Source of the DNA: Chamaesiphon sp. 336R_metabinner_41
GTDB lineage: Bacteria > Cyanobacteriota > Cyanobacteriia > Cyanobacteriales > Chamaesiphonaceae
Direction: 5' to 3'
Assembly: GCA_025359915.1 (NCBI GenBank)
Contig: JANYDE010000162.1
Span: 1-53,404, forward strand
Length of the DNA stretch: 53,404 nt
How positions within the stretch are numbered: the first letter of the stretch is position 1; every line of letters begins with the position of its first letter. Made by a program: the position numbers and the translations under genes. Of the stretch, positions 41,214 to 50,869 are shown piece by piece. Below the pieces are notes generated by a model. The model was given only the letters and a program-made list of their open reading frames with translations. It had not been told where the DNA came from and ran no database searches.

Positions 41214-41765
41214 ATGAGAACTGAACTAAAAGCTAAATTCATCCAACACCTCAACCGCAAACAAAGCGAAAAAGGTTTTACACTTGTAGAACTCTTAGTT
41301 GTAATTATTATTATCGGTATTCTCGCTGCAATTGCACTGCCTAACTTCCTGAACCAAGGTGCAAAAGCGAAGCAAACTGAAGCTAAACAAAACAGTGGTA
41401 TGGCAAACCGTGTCCAAACCGTCTACCGTTCTGAAAATTCTACCTTTGCTGACACATTCGATAAATTAGCGATGGGTACTATCGCTGGTGCCACTGGTAC
41501 CGCCAGCACTACTAATTATAGCTATACACTAACTGGTGCTGCTGATTTTGCCAGCTTGACTTCTCAAGCCAATGATACTGCACTCAAATCTTATAGTGCT
41601 GCTAATGGTCGCTATGTAAACGGTGACACAAAGAGTGTTATTGCTGCTGTTATTTGTGAAGCAATCACTCCAGGTACAACTCCATTAGCTGCACCAACTG
41701 ATAATGCATCAACATCATTAGCTCCTTCTTGCGATGCTAGTTTGGCGAAGACACTAGGAGAATAA
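41214..41765 (+). CDS. pilA: Type IV pilin-like protein, copy 1
   Basis: The prepilin signal is MRTELKAKFIQHLNRKQSEKG, with cleavage after G21 by PilD. The mature protein starts F-T-L-V-E (E26, the conserved Glu5) followed by the hydrophobic helix LLVVIIIIGILAAIALPNF. The C-terminal globular part ends with two cysteines (VICEAI and APSCDAS) that can form the D-region disulfide loop. It resembles cyanobacterial PilA of about 165-185 residues and should form pili for twitching motility and DNA uptake. The neighbour on the same strand is a second, similar pilin. A strong terminator follows 165 bp after the stop. Confidence 0.93.
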   Translation: MRTELKAKFIQHLNRKQSEKGFTLVELLVVIIIIGILAAIALPNFLNQGAKAKQTEAKQNSGMANRVQTVYRSENSTFADTFDKLAMGTIAGATGTASTTNYSYTLTGAADFASLTSQANDTALKSYSAANGRYVNGDTKSVIAAVICEAITPGTTPLAAPTDNASTSLAPSCDASLAKTLGE

Positions 41766-41929
41766 TTTAGTAATTTGACATTAGTTTGGTCTAACGACTT
41801 CTACATTGTCAAATATGTGATAAACAATTATTTTCACACTGACTGCCCATTTAAATGAATAGATAAACAAACGGCTTAATCTCTTAATCGATTACCTTCT
41901 ATCTTATCTCTATTCGTCTGATGGAAAGG

Positions 41930-41961
41930 AAATAGGTAGCCATGCATGGCTACCTATTTTT
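41930..41961 (+). terminator. Hairpin terminator between the two pilin genes
   Basis: AAATAGGTAGCCATG (41930-41944) and CATGGCTACCTATTT (41945-41959) form a 15-bp self-complementary palindrome that can fold with a short TGCA loop, followed by TT. It ends transcription of the first pilin, giving each pilin its own transcript or reduced readthrough. Confidence 0.75.
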
Positions 41962-42024
41962 ATGTGAATTTAATAGTTCAATTTATGAATTATCATTCAA
42001 GTAACTCTATCATAAATATCTAGA

Positions 42025-42573
42025 ATGAAAACTGAAGTAAAAGCTAAATTTATTCAATACTTCAACTACAAACAAAGTGGAAAAGGTTTTACACTTGTAG
42101 AACTGTTAGTTGTAATTATTATCATCGGTATTCTTGCAGCAATTGCCTTGCCGAACTTCCTCAGCCAAGGTGCAAAAGCCAAGCAAACTGAAGCTCGCCA
42201 AAATATTGGAGCAGTCAACCGCGCTCAAACACTTTATCGTGGTGAAAATGGTACTTTTGCTGACACCTTTGATAAGCTAGCTATCGGTGCTATCTCTGGT
42301 TCCACTGGTACTGCTAGCACTACGAACTATAGTTACAATCTAACCGCCACAGCCGACAATACGACATTAATTGCTACCGCCCAAGATACTGCACTCAAAG
42401 CTTATAGCGGTGGCAATAACCGTCATATCAATAGTGCAAATACTAGTGTAATCGCTTCGGTTATTTGTGAAGCATTAACGCCTGGTATAACACCAGCATC
42501 ATTACCAATAGTTAATTTGCCATCTTCGGGTCCAACCTGTCCAGCTAGTGGCTACATCCAGTTAGGAAGTTAA
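42025..42573 (+). CDS. pilA: Type IV pilin-like protein, copy 2
   Basis: This 182-residue protein has the same leader length (cleavage after G21), the same 50-residue N-terminus with few changes, and the same middle motif GTFADTFDKLAIGAISGSTGTASTTNYSYNL as copy 1. It also ends with the two-cysteine loop (VICEAL and GPTCPAS). The C-terminal third differs most, as expected if it is the exposed surface. It arose by tandem duplication of copy 1, and the two could form heteropolymeric or alternative pili. The glycosyltransferase gene follows on the same strand after 138 bp. Confidence 0.92.
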   Translation: MKTEVKAKFIQYFNYKQSGKGFTLVELLVVIIIIGILAAIALPNFLSQGAKAKQTEARQNIGAVNRAQTLYRGENGTFADTFDKLAIGAISGSTGTASTTNYSYNLTATADNTTLIATAQDTALKAYSGGNNRHINSANTSVIASVICEALTPGITPASLPIVNLPSSGPTCPASGYIQLGS

Positions 42574-42711
42574 TCTATTTGACGACTATTCTATTTTTAG
42601 TCCCTACCTTCCCGCCTCCGTAATTTTACAGATAATCCATTACAATTAAATATTTTATTAAGTATTTACCCCGATCTACTCGTAATTTTTTGCAAATATA
42701 CTTAAGGTGAA

Positions 42712-44922
42712 ATGTGCAAAAGTTATCTACCGACCAAGCAATATTTATTTATGTCCCAACTCCTAGCTAAAAAAGTCTCAATTACAACAGATCTAGAAAT
42801 TCAATCTAGTGAATTTTATGAATCAGAAATCTTAGCTAATGAGACAATTACAACTAACTATTGGTATTTGGGTATTAGCTATTTATTAGCAGAAAGAGAA
42901 GAGGACGCTCAAGCTGCTTGGTTTGTGCCTTTTTCGGCAGCTAGTTCAACTGAAGTAGATAGTTTAACTGATGAGTTGTTAGCCACCTTAGATCTAGCTG
43001 CAAATCATCAATTTCAGGGAAGACATTTTGAGCAAGCATGGTTAATTCGTCAGCATATGTGGACAATAGCACCAGATCGCTTGGAGAATATTTTAGAGCT
43101 AGTAGTCTTAATTCACAAACTAGGTAAACTCACATCCGCCGCATTAATTGAGTGGGAAATTAGCGAACTACTAGCAACAGCAACAGTTGGAAGTATTGAT
43201 GAATATTTAATCGAGCGAGTACTCAGAGCATTAATAGATCTACACAGTGAACTAAGTATCAAGATTATTGGACATTGTATAGAACTAACTAAATCGAACC
43301 GTGATATCATCATTTCAAAAGCACTTGCTAGTGCATTTAAGTTGTTCCATCGGGACAATATTATGCCATTTGCCGTTAAGCTTGCAGAAGTTTGCAATCG
43401 GATTAAGCCAGATAATTTAGGAACGCTTCAGATTCTAATAGATTTCTATACACTAACTGATTCTTATGCTATGGCAACTGAGACTGCCGAGCAGTATTAT
43501 CGACTATCAACCGAAATTCCTGATCAATTGTGCGGTATTTATCTAATTCAAAAAGCTCGTTTTACGGCTGGTGACTGGAGAGATTCCCAAGAAATTGTCG
43601 ATCTCCATCGTCAATTATTAGCAGAAGCTATTCAATTATCACCTCAAAATCTAAGTTATTGGCACAATCAGATACTACTAATTTCTTCATTCTTTTTGCC
43701 TTATATTGAAGATAATCCTCAAGTCAATAAACCACTTCAGAATCAGCTAGCAACTATTTATCAATCAAATATTATCTTAAAACATATCGATCTAGAACAA
43801 GAAGAATTAACACTCAAGAAGAAAACTGGTTGTTTACGCATTGGTTATATTGGCTCTACCTTCAAAATTCATTCAGTTGGTTGGTTGAACCGATGGCTAA
43901 TTCATCATCACGATCGAGAATCTTTTCAGATTTTCGTCTACGGTATCAATATCAATAGAGACGATAAATTTAACAATCAATGGTTTCGAGATAAAGTAGA
44001 TGTTACTTACTATTTTGATGGAACTCCACCCGAAGTTGTTGCCCAAATTAAATCGGATGAAATTGATATTTTAATCGATGTCGATAGTCTGACTTACGAT
44101 ACTACCTGCTATATAATGGGGTGTAAGCCAGCTCCAGTACAAATATCTTGGTTGGGCTGGGATTCAACTGGTATCCCTGCTGTAGACTACTTTATCGCCG
44201 ATCCTTACGTGCTTCCAGATGTTGCTCAGGAATACTATCAGGAGCAAATTTGGCGATTACCCCAGACATATTTAGCTGTTGATGGATTTGAAGTAGGGAT
44301 TCCCACACTTCGACGTGCAGATCTGGATATTCCGAATGATGCAGTTATTTATCTTAGCAGTCAGTCTGGCTACAAACGCCATCCAGATTGCATTAAAGCG
44401 CAGATGGAAATTATTAAGGCTGTCCCAAATAGTTACTTCTTGATTAAAGGAAAGAGCGATCCTGAAACTATTCAAAACTTCTTTGGTAAATTAGCCGCAG
44501 AAGTGGGCATTAGTTTAGATCGATTGCGTTTTCTAGATCGAGATGTTGATGAATATACGCATCGGGCTAATTTGGCGATCGCGGATATAGTTTTAGACAC
44601 TTTCCCCTATAATGGTGCCACCACGACGCTAGAAACCCTGTGGATGGGCATCCCGATGGTGACACAGGTAGGGCAACAATTCGCCGCGCGAAATAGTTAT
44701 ACCTTTATGCTCAATGCGGGGATTGAGGAAGGGATTGCTTGGAGTCAGGCGGAATATATCGAATGGGGGATAAAATTAGGACTCGATCGAGATTTACGAG
44801 CCAAAATTGCTGGTAAACTGCGATCGGGTAGAACTACTGCACCTGTCTGGAATGCCAAACAATTCACCCTAGACATGGAGCAAGCTTATCGGAAAATGTG
44901 GGCAAAATATGTTAGTAATTAA
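42712..44922 (+). CDS. SPINDLY/OGT-type O-linked N-acetylglucosaminyltransferase-like (GT41)
   Basis: Residues about 1-370 are helical repeats (TPR-like, such as [20 protein letters not shown] and [20 protein letters not shown]). Residues 375-736 match the OGT C-terminal domain: [17 protein letters not shown] (380-396), [32 protein letters not shown] (about 465-496, with the APVQISWLG signature), and the UDP-sugar-binding [23 protein letters not shown] near 638-660. In bacteria such enzymes put a single sugar on Ser or Thr of proteins. The position directly after two pilins suggests pilin glycosylation, which is inference. The start at 42712 has AAGG seven bases upstream; M14 (42751) is an alternative. 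The end overlaps the ridA stop by 4 bp. Confidence 0.85.
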   Translation: MCKSYLPTKQYLFMSQLLAKKVSITTDLEIQSSEFYESEILANETITTNYWYLGISYLLAEREEDAQAAWFVPFSAASSTEVDSLTDELLATLDLAANHQFQGRHFEQAWLIRQHMWTIAPDRLENILELVVLIHKLGKLTSAALIEWEISELLATATVGSIDEYLIERVLRALIDLHSELSIKIIGHCIELTKSNRDIIISKALASAFKLFHRDNIMPFAVKLAEVCNRIKPDNLGTLQILIDFYTLTDSYAMATETAEQYYRLSTEIPDQLCGIYLIQKARFTAGDWRDSQEIVDLHRQLLAEAIQLSPQNLSYWHNQILLISSFFLPYIEDNPQVNKPLQNQLATIYQSNIILKHIDLEQEELTLKKKTGCLRIGYIGSTFKIHSVGWLNRWLIHHHDRESFQIFVYGININRDDKFNNQWFRDKVDVTYYFDGTPPEVVAQIKSDEIDILIDVDSLTYDTTCYIMGCKPAPVQISWLGWDSTGIPAVDYFIADPYVLPDVAQEYYQEQIWRLPQTYLAVDGFEVGIPTLRRADLDIPNDAVIYLSSQSGYKRHPDCIKAQMEIIKAVPNSYFLIKGKSDPETIQNFFGKLAAEVGISLDRLRFLDRDVDEYTHRANLAIADIVLDTFPYNGATTTLETLWMGIPMVTQVGQQFAARNSYTFMLNAGIEEGIAWSQAEYIEWGIKLGLDRDLRAKIAGKLRSGRTTAPVWNAKQFTLDMEQAYRKMWAKYVSN

Positions 44923-45311
44923 TTATTAATTACAGCAATACAATCAATCTCAACTAGCACATCTTTTGGCAACCGAGCGACTTCGACACAAGCACGAGCG
45001 GGAGCGGTTGCTTCGTCAAAGTAACGAGCGTAGACTCCATTTACTGTCGCAAAATCATTCATATCTTTGAGATACACACCTGTCTTGACTATATCTTCAA
45101 AAGTTGCACCAGCTTCTTTGAGAATCGCGGCGAGATTTGCCATTACCTGTTCGGTTTGTTTGGCGACATCGCCATCATAAACTAGTTGATTGGTGCTCGG
45201 ATCGATCGCAATTTGTCCAGATACGAATAGCATTTTACCAGTTGCTACTATTGCTTGATTATATGGGCCGACTGGTGCGGGTGCTAGATTGGTTTGGATG
45301 ATTTGTTTCAT
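44919..45311 (-). CDS. ridA: RidA/YjgF-family enamine/imine deaminase
   Basis: RidA hydrolyses reactive 2-aminoacrylate and other imines made by PLP enzymes, limiting damage. The 130-residue protein has the trimer-forming start ([18 protein letters not shown]), [15 protein letters not shown] (30-44), [16 protein letters not shown] (79-94), and the substrate-site R106 in [13 protein letters not shown] with the late E121 of VEIDCIAV. It is 130 residues, the standard length. A heptamer repeat GTGGATA begins 3 bp upstream of its start. Its 3' end overlaps the glycosyltransferase gene. Confidence 0.94.
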   Translation of the reverse strand: MKQIIQTNLAPAPVGPYNQAIVATGKMLFVSGQIAIDPSTNQLVYDGDVAKQTEQVMANLAAILKEAGATFEDIVKTGVYLKDMNDFATVNGVYARYFDEATAPARACVEVARLPKDVLVEIDCIAVINN

Positions 45312-45313
45312 TG

Positions 45314-45340
45314 GTGGATAGTGGATAGTGAATAGTGGAT
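45314..45340. repeat. Heptamer repeat GTGGATA x4
   Basis: GTGGATA, GTGGATA, GTGAATA, GTGGAT lie directly before the ridA start codon, taking the place of an ordinary leader. A second run of CAATTCT units is at 45449-45468, in the same intergenic region. Confidence 0.75.
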
Positions 45341-45448
45341 GAGATGTTGGTGTGTTCCGGTGCTCTTTGCTGAAGAATTAACGAAGAGCAGACTCCCCAT
45401 GTTAACAACCCAATTATCAATTCCTTGTATTGAGCGTAGTCGAAATGT

Positions 45449-45468
45449 CAATTCTCAATTCTCAATTA
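45449..45468. repeat. CAATTCT tandem repeat
   Basis: CAATTCT, CAATTCT, CAATTA lie 3 bp downstream of the helicase gene's stop (minus strand). The run is a third type of heptamer in the window. Confidence 0.6.
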
Positions 45469-45470
45469 AT

Positions 45471-46976
45471 TTAATACTTTAATTTACCATCGGGATCTGA
45501 GGATGGAGAATCGGCATCTACTTCGGCAACTTTGCGTGATGGTTCAACGTTTTGATTATACCTGATAGGTAATTGAATTACTTTTGCTGGTTCTGGTTTT
45601 TTCTCTTCTGGCATTTCACCGCGTCGTCTAGCGGAGACACGTTCTTCGCTGGTACCTTCACTGATTACCTCATATAAGATGGCTTGTTTATCAGCTTTGC
45701 CTTTGCGCAAAATTCGTCCCAATCTTTGGATATATTCACGGGGAGAAGCGGTACCGGATAAAATTACCGCAATACTCGCAGCGGGGACATCGACACCTTC
45801 ATTCAATACTTGAGAGGCAACTAAAACATTATAAGTTCCTTCTCGGAAGTGAGTCAGAATATCATGACGTTCTTTAACAGGAGTATGATGAGTAATGGCG
45901 GGAATTAATAGGCTTTGGGCAATTCGATAAACGGTGGCATTATCACTGGTGAAAATTAGAGTTGCTTCGGGATAATGTCGATCGAGTATTTCGGCGAGAA
46001 TCCTCAGTTTACCATTAGTTGACAGCGTAATTTCTTTAGCTTCTCGATGGGCTAACATCGCCCGTCTGCCTTCTATCGATCGACAACTCGCTTTGATGAA
46101 TTTTTGCCAGCCATCGATACTGCCAAAGAAGATCTTTTGACTGCGCAAAAAGATATCTCGCTCTTCAATTAATTTATGATAGCGGCTAAGTTCTTCATCA
46201 CTTAATTTAACTTTGATTTGTTCGACTCGATAGGGAGCTAAAGCCGAACCTGCCAGATCTGCGGCGGTTTGCCGATAGACTTCCTTGCCAATTAATGCGT
46301 CTAAATCTAGATGTTTGCCATCGCTACGTTCGGGAGTTGCACTCAATCCCAATCGATAAGGTGCGATCGAATATTCAGCAACTACCCGATAAAAATCTGT
46401 CGGCAAATGATGGCATTCATCACAGATTAATAAACCATATAAATGGCCCAAAGATTCGATCTGAATTGCTGCACTATCATACGTCGAAATCAAAATCGGC
46501 GTGCGATCTCGCGAACCGCCACCGAGTAACCCAATTTCTGTCCCTGGAAATGCTGTCAATAACTGGGCATACCATTGATGCATCAGATCGATCGTCGGTA
46601 CCAAAATCAACGTGCTGCGGGGGGTAGAAACCATCGCAAGCTGGGCAACCAGCGTTTTACCCGCTCCAGTCGGCAATACGATTACACCCTGCCTTCCTGC
46701 CTGTTTCCAGGCTAGTAGAGCCGCCGATTGATGGGGATAAGGTTCGAGACTAAGCTGGGAGTCTAATTCGAGCGAGACAAAGGCTTTGGCTTTATCAATA
46801 AAATCGGTGTTTTCTTGCTGGAGTGCCTCGATGACTTCCCGATAGTTAATGCCTGGAATCCGAAATTTCTCAATTCGATCGTCCCATGTAGCATAATCCA
46901 TCCAGCCTCTACCTCGTGGTGGTGGATGTAGGATCAATGTCCCTCGATCGTAGGTGAGAATTGGCACTCTTGCCAT
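45471..46976 (-). CDS. XPB-like superfamily II DNA helicase
   Basis: The protein is an SF2 helicase of the XPB/Ssl2 group in 501 residues. Walker A is LPTGAGKT (101-108), motif II is DECHH (186-190), motif III is SAT (212-214), and motif VI is QRLGRILRKGKADKQ. The N-terminal region (1-80) resembles the damage-recognition part of bacterial XPB (PGINYREVIEALQ, SLEPYPHQSAALLAW). The C-terminal 60 residues are charged and Pro-rich. In bacteria the partner is often a Bax1-type nuclease; none is adjacent. The likely role is DNA repair or transcription-related unwinding. Confidence 0.88.
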   Translation of the reverse strand: MARVPILTYDRGTLILHPPPRGRGWMDYATWDDRIEKFRIPGINYREVIEALQQENTDFIDKAKAFVSLELDSQLSLEPYPHQSAALLAWKQAGRQGVIVLPTGAGKTLVAQLAMVSTPRSTLILVPTIDLMHQWYAQLLTAFPGTEIGLLGGGSRDRTPILISTYDSAAIQIESLGHLYGLLICDECHHLPTDFYRVVAEYSIAPYRLGLSATPERSDGKHLDLDALIGKEVYRQTAADLAGSALAPYRVEQIKVKLSDEELSRYHKLIEERDIFLRSQKIFFGSIDGWQKFIKASCRSIEGRRAMLAHREAKEITLSTNGKLRILAEILDRHYPEATLIFTSDNATVYRIAQSLLIPAITHHTPVKERHDILTHFREGTYNVLVASQVLNEGVDVPAASIAVILSGTASPREYIQRLGRILRKGKADKQAILYEVISEGTSEERVSARRRGEMPEEKKPEPAKVIQLPIRYNQNVEPSRKVAEVDADSPSSDPDGKLKY

Positions 46977-47038
46977 AGAAATTTAGTCAAATTTACGCAC
47001 ACCTTATCGTAGCGCAACTCTTGACCAGCACTGGAGAA

Positions 47039-47377
47039 TTAACTCGCATAGGTTGTACTGGCGGCGATTTCATTTAACCAGGCATCTTGCCCGATAGCAA
47101 CTGCAATGGCAATCCCTGCGGAGGCATTGGCTAGGAAGCTTTTTTCGGTGGATTTGTAATTAATATGATTGGCGATCGACAAAACAAAAATTGAAATTCC
47201 GAATACCATTAGTAATGTGATTACAGATGTCAGTGATAAAATTTGACTATCGGCTTGACTGGCATCTCCAACCCAGATTTTTGACCAATGAGCTGCAATT
47301 TTCCAGATAAAAACTCTACTTGCTGCGCAAAAATACGCGCCTGAAAAATAAGCAATAATGCCAGGTATACACTCCAT
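47039..47377 (-). CDS. Small membrane protein, hypothetical
   Basis: The 112-residue protein has about three hydrophobic segments (IPGIIAYFSGAYFCAASRVFI, LTSVITLLMVFGISIFVLSI, ASAGIAIAVAIG). No motif or family is recognised and it has no obvious charge pattern. The ATG is at 47375-47377. It is between the helicase and another small membrane gene, all on the minus strand. Confidence 0.5.
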   Translation of the reverse strand: MECIPGIIAYFSGAYFCAASRVFIWKIAAHWSKIWVGDASQADSQILSLTSVITLLMVFGISIFVLSIANHINYKSTEKSFLANASAGIAIAVAIGQDAWLNEIAASTTYAS

Positions 47378-47453
47378 TAGTTTTTGGGTTTGAGGGTGTG
47401 GATTTGAGGTCGATAAATCTACCTACTGACTAGTATTCCCAATTTATGATTTA

Positions 47454-47735
47454 CTATCTCCATCGATCGCGTTCTAGATCGTAGATCGCTTTTTCCCAAT
47501 GCCAATCAGCGGATTTGTCTGGGTGTTTGAGTCGAGATTGTTGGATGAGCCGAGTGGCAATCTTTTGCTTGCCACCTAATAGTTTTAGTAATTTACGTTC
47601 TAGGTGTAAGTGTTGTGGTCGAATATTGCGGTTGCTTGGTTTACTTCGTCCATCAGTATTGAGTTGATAACGTTGCATCCAAGCTAAAAATAGTAGGCAA
47701 AATCCTAACCCGATCGCGATCGCAGCACCAGTCAT
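47454..47735 (-). CDS. Small membrane-anchored hypothetical protein
   Basis: The 93-residue protein has an N-terminal membrane segment (AIAIGLGFCLLFLAWM, about 4-19) and a basic helical soluble tail (LHLERKLLKLLGGKQKIATRL, WHWEKAIYDLERDRWR). It is probably conserved in cyanobacteria, but I do not recognise a function. The gene is 76 bp from the previous small gene on the same strand. Confidence 0.55.
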   Translation of the reverse strand: MTGAAIAIGLGFCLLFLAWMQRYQLNTDGRSKPSNRNIRPQHLHLERKLLKLLGGKQKIATRLIQQSRLKHPDKSADWHWEKAIYDLERDRWR

Positions 47736-47901
47736 AAATGTAAATTTTGATATCTAGTTTAAATATCAATGCGATATATATCATAGCTCAAACTAGAATT
47801 GTATTCCATCCGTGAAAACACTGAATAGACACAAATATTTGTTAGATGTAAATTATCTTAGCCTTAGATTCTGGGAATCACCTATCATAGGCAATATCTA
47901 G

Positions 47902-49281
47902 CTATTTATCATTCCAAATATTTTTCCAAAATTGATTGTTAGTATCAGATTTTTGCGGTGCATTTGGAAAATCTATCTTACTATTGATATCGCGAATACT
48001 CCATCCAGTCAGATTTGCTAAGTTACTAGCTTCTTTCTCCAAGCGGGGACGGAGCGTCTGTTGATATTTTTTTCCAGCATCACAAGTGAAATCGCCTTTG
48101 AAGGGATGATTCATCACATAACGACCTTGAAAATTTTCCTGATTTCCAGTTTCTTGAAACATGAGATCTTCAGGGAATTTATCGCGGGTATAACGAACAT
48201 GAATTCGAGTAATAAAAGTATTTCCAGAAGACATTGAACGGCGACGGATGGAAGAATTTGTAGGCATACTCTCACCATTGTCCTCCCAAAATACGCCAGC
48301 ATCTTTTAGTTCTGTCGATGTCGGTGGTTCGCTGGCACAAGGATCGCAGTTAGAGACATTCCAGGCATATTCAAGAAATGCAACTTTTTTCTGTTCTCGT
48401 TCGTATACCTTCTGAAATGTTGCTTTATAAAAGGATCCAAATTCGGATTTCACATATTCAGGTATCGCGTTACCAGTTGGTACTTTTACAGTCCGGTAAT
48501 TGGTTAATTCTACTTGTCCTTTGGGTGAGAGCATATATATCACCAAATCCTGTTCACCACGAGAATTAATCATCCCTAAGCGAATTGGCAGCATAAATTT
48601 AGGTGATGAATAGGCAATTTGAATTGGACGTAATATTTTAGAGCCAGTTTTGTTCAATTCTTCGATGTCAATTTTGGCGACGAAAAATTTGAGTTTTTGC
48701 TTGATATATGGACTAAGTAATTCACTAGCACCTTTAGGGATATTGTAGCCACTACGACGCAGCCATGTTTCCAATCCATTTGATTCTTTGGCACTGAGAA
48801 TCACAATTTCATATTCTTTGACTTTGAAGCGATCTTCGACTGTGACACCTAGATCAGCTTTCGACTTTATCTTCGATTGTTGTGGAGCTGCTGAACGTGG
48901 CATTGATGCTGACTGTTCCATTCTATCAGACATTACGGGTGCGCAAGGATCGGGATCGAAATATTCAACTAGTCGCGGCTGACTAAATGCGTCTAATTTG
49001 TCGATTGTCGATCGTTTGCCGACATGTACTTGCTCTCTTTTAATTGCGACGGGAACGGGTACGATCATCGCAAAATCTTTGACAGCACCTTGAAAATCAT
49101 TTGCCATTGTCAAGATGGTTCGATCGCCATTTCGAGCGATTACGACCTGAGATGCTTTATTAAATAATTTCGCATCGGCACCGCCAACATAAAAGCCACA
49201 AAAAGCGATCGCCTGAGTCACACAAGCAAGTATCATTATCCAAGCAAGGCAGAAACTAATAATGATTCGAGATATTTTCAT
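47902..49281 (-). CDS. DUF2330-domain protein, secreted or membrane-anchored
   Basis: The first 26 residues are a signal peptide (ISRIIISFCLAWIMILAC then VTQAIA), followed by FCGFYVGGADAKLFNKASQV, the DUF2330 start. The body has conserved-looking segments KDFAMIVPVPVAIKREQVHVG and FDPDPCAPV. It also has cysteines that could form disulfides (C27, NCDPCASE, FTCDAGKK). It is 459 residues and likely periplasmic. The family has no known function. An RnfD-like gene lies directly upstream on the same strand, so the two are probably an operon. A GTTGATA heptamer repeat separates them. Confidence 0.75.
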   Translation of the reverse strand: MKISRIIISFCLAWIMILACVTQAIAFCGFYVGGADAKLFNKASQVVIARNGDRTILTMANDFQGAVKDFAMIVPVPVAIKREQVHVGKRSTIDKLDAFSQPRLVEYFDPDPCAPVMSDRMEQSASMPRSAAPQQSKIKSKADLGVTVEDRFKVKEYEIVILSAKESNGLETWLRRSGYNIPKGASELLSPYIKQKLKFFVAKIDIEELNKTGSKILRPIQIAYSSPKFMLPIRLGMINSRGEQDLVIYMLSPKGQVELTNYRTVKVPTGNAIPEYVKSEFGSFYKATFQKVYEREQKKVAFLEYAWNVSNCDPCASEPPTSTELKDAGVFWEDNGESMPTNSSIRRRSMSSGNTFITRIHVRYTRDKFPEDLMFQETGNQENFQGRYVMNHPFKGDFTCDAGKKYQQTLRPRLEKEASNLANLTGWSIRDINSKIDFPNAPQKSDTNNQFWKNIWNDK

Positions 49282-49283
49282 TA

Positions 49284-49304
49284 GTTGATAGTTGATAGTT
49301 GATA
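49284..49304. repeat. Heptamer tandem repeat GTTGATA x3
   Basis: Three perfect GTTGATA units begin 3 bp upstream of the DUF2330 start, between it and the RnfD-like gene. They are the reverse complement of the AACTATC class found at 30578-30624 (TATCAAC). Confidence 0.8.
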
Positions 49305-49338
49305 GCTTACTTATATTGCTGTCTAAATTAAAAATAAT

Positions 49339-50220
49339 CTAAGTTTTAGATCCTGATAATTGGATCGACTTCCAATCAAAGCGAGGTGCTAGCCATAGTT
49401 TGTCAAATAAAATTGTTAGAGGTGAGATTGTAAATAAGGCAATAAATATTGCTTCGTTAATATAGAAATAATTACGCAGAATGAAGGCTAATCCGGCAAT
49501 CGATATCGACCAGATAATTCGAGCCGATCGATCGTTGGGAATCGATCGCGGATCGGTAATCATAAATAAGGTAAATAATAATAGCGAACCGCTCATTAAT
49601 TTATGAACACTCACATCCCATGTCCATCCTAGCCAGATATTTCTACTAACTTCTAATAAAGCATAGGTAGCAAAGAAAGCCACACTAGTATCCCCTCTAC
49701 CTACTCGTTTGAGCACAATGCCGCCCATGCCGATAAATAGAAGTAAATACCACCAATCATCACCCCACTGTCCAGGTGAAATCCAGGCATCAGGAGTCAA
49801 AATCAAGGCGATAATTATCCCAAAATTAGCAGGATTAAACCAATGCTTACCATTGGCAGTAAAAATAAATTTACTCGCGATCGCCAACACACCAGCTAAA
49901 ATCATGGTACTGACTCGATCGGCACGCAATAATAAAGCTAATCCTAAACTAGTAATTAGAGCACTCTTGAGTGCAGGGAACGGATTCTCAGTAGGTTTAG
50001 ATAGACTAGTTAGTACTAGCTGAGTCAAACAACAAGTACTGACTAAAGTAAATATTAATTCCGGTTTAATCGACCAATCTCTAGTCATAATACCCAATCC
50101 CAGAAAGGTTGCCAAAAAACCGATCTGATAATCTCGCGGATCCTCGAACATAGTTTTTATAGGTACGATGCTGCAATCTAAGATACAAGCTCTGGCGATC
50201 GAGTTCCCCGCTTTCGACAA
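49339..50220 (-). CDS. RnfD/NqrB-like membrane protein
   Basis: The protein has eight or nine membrane segments and matches the RnfD/NqrB family, subunits of ion-translocating electron transport complexes that bind flavin. Residues NPFPALKSALITSLGLALLLRAD (about 78-100), GKHWFNPANFGIIIALILTPDAWISPGQWG (near 124-153) and FMITDPRSIPNDRSARIIWS are typical. The likely start is M24 at 50151 (MFEDPRDYQIGFLA); the 23 upstream codons from 50220 look non-coding. The usual partner subunits RnfA, B, C, E and G are not here. The single D-like subunit next to DUF2330 points to a different, stand-alone role in cyanobacteria, possibly a flavin- or electron-linked membrane function. Confidence 0.78.
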   Translation of the reverse strand: MSKAGNSIARACILDCSIVPIKTMFEDPRDYQIGFLATFLGLGIMTRDWSIKPELIFTLVSTCCLTQLVLTSLSKPTENPFPALKSALITSLGLALLLRADRVSTMILAGVLAIASKFIFTANGKHWFNPANFGIIIALILTPDAWISPGQWGDDWWYLLLFIGMGGIVLKRVGRGDTSVAFFATYALLEVSRNIWLGWTWDVSVHKLMSGSLLLFTLFMITDPRSIPNDRSARIIWSISIAGLAFILRNYFYINEAIFIALFTISPLTILFDKLWLAPRFDWKSIQLSGSKT

Positions 50221-50296
50221 ATAACTTTAGATTTTGTCCCTAACGCCATATGATGGTGTCAAAATTAAGATTCTTTAAATAATTGCAGCTAAATTT

Positions 50297-50806
50297 ATGA
50301 ATAACACCAGAAGGGGAAACAATCATCCAATTAGCGCAGATCATCCGGCTCACGCACCGCGATTAAAACGGATGCGTCAATTGAGTCAGTTACTTGATAG
50401 TGCAATTGCCATTCCAGGTACGAAACAACGGATTGGCTTAGATCCAATTTTGGGCTTGATTCCTGGTGGTGGCGATACTGTTAGTGCCTTATTATCGGGC
50501 TATATTATCGTCGAAGCCGCGCAGATGGGTTTACCGCGTAAAGCATTGGTGCAAATGGTGTTAAACATCGTGGTAGATACCGTTGCGGGTTCCGTACCAG
50601 TCGTTGGCGATATCTTTGATGTGGTTTCCAAAGCCAACTTGCGGAATATGCAAATTGTCGAAATTCACGCCAAAGCACCCGTCGCCACTGCCAAAGTCGA
50701 TAAATTATTCATCGGGTTACTAATCGTCGGCTTAATTATCTTCGCGCTAGCGGTTGGTGGTATCGCCGTGCTGGTATGGAGTTCGATCGCCAACTTATTT
50801 AGATAA
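50297..50806 (+). CDS. DUF4112 family membrane protein
   Basis: The 169-residue protein has the DUF4112 region (about 25-130): LSQLLDSAIAIPGTKQRIGLDPILGLIPGGGDTVSALLSG and VDTVAGSVPVVGDIFDVVSKAN. The glycine-rich GLIPGGGD turn is the family hallmark. A C-terminal hydrophobic segment follows (LFIGLLIVGLIIFALAVGGIAVLVW). The function is unknown. It is divergent from the RnfD-like gene and 63 bp upstream of the DUF2996 gene on the same strand. Confidence 0.85.
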   Translation: MNNTRRGNNHPISADHPAHAPRLKRMRQLSQLLDSAIAIPGTKQRIGLDPILGLIPGGGDTVSALLSGYIIVEAAQMGLPRKALVQMVLNIVVDTVAGSVPVVGDIFDVVSKANLRNMQIVEIHAKAPVATAKVDKLFIGLLIVGLIIFALAVGGIAVLVWSSIANLFR

Positions 50807-50869
50807 TCGATCGATCTGGACTTGCGGTAAAATTGAATTGAAGGTTCCAAAACAGTGTAAGCGATCGAT

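Noticed and set aside
45361-45390. TGCTCTT...AAGAGCA as a terminator of ridA or the helicase
   Set aside because: It has only a 7-bp stem with a 16-base loop and no T-run, and it lies upstream of ridA, not downstream.
50152-50220. Longer start of the RnfD-like gene
   Set aside because: Residues 1-23 do not look like a membrane protein start, and MFEDPRDYQIGFLA matches the family.
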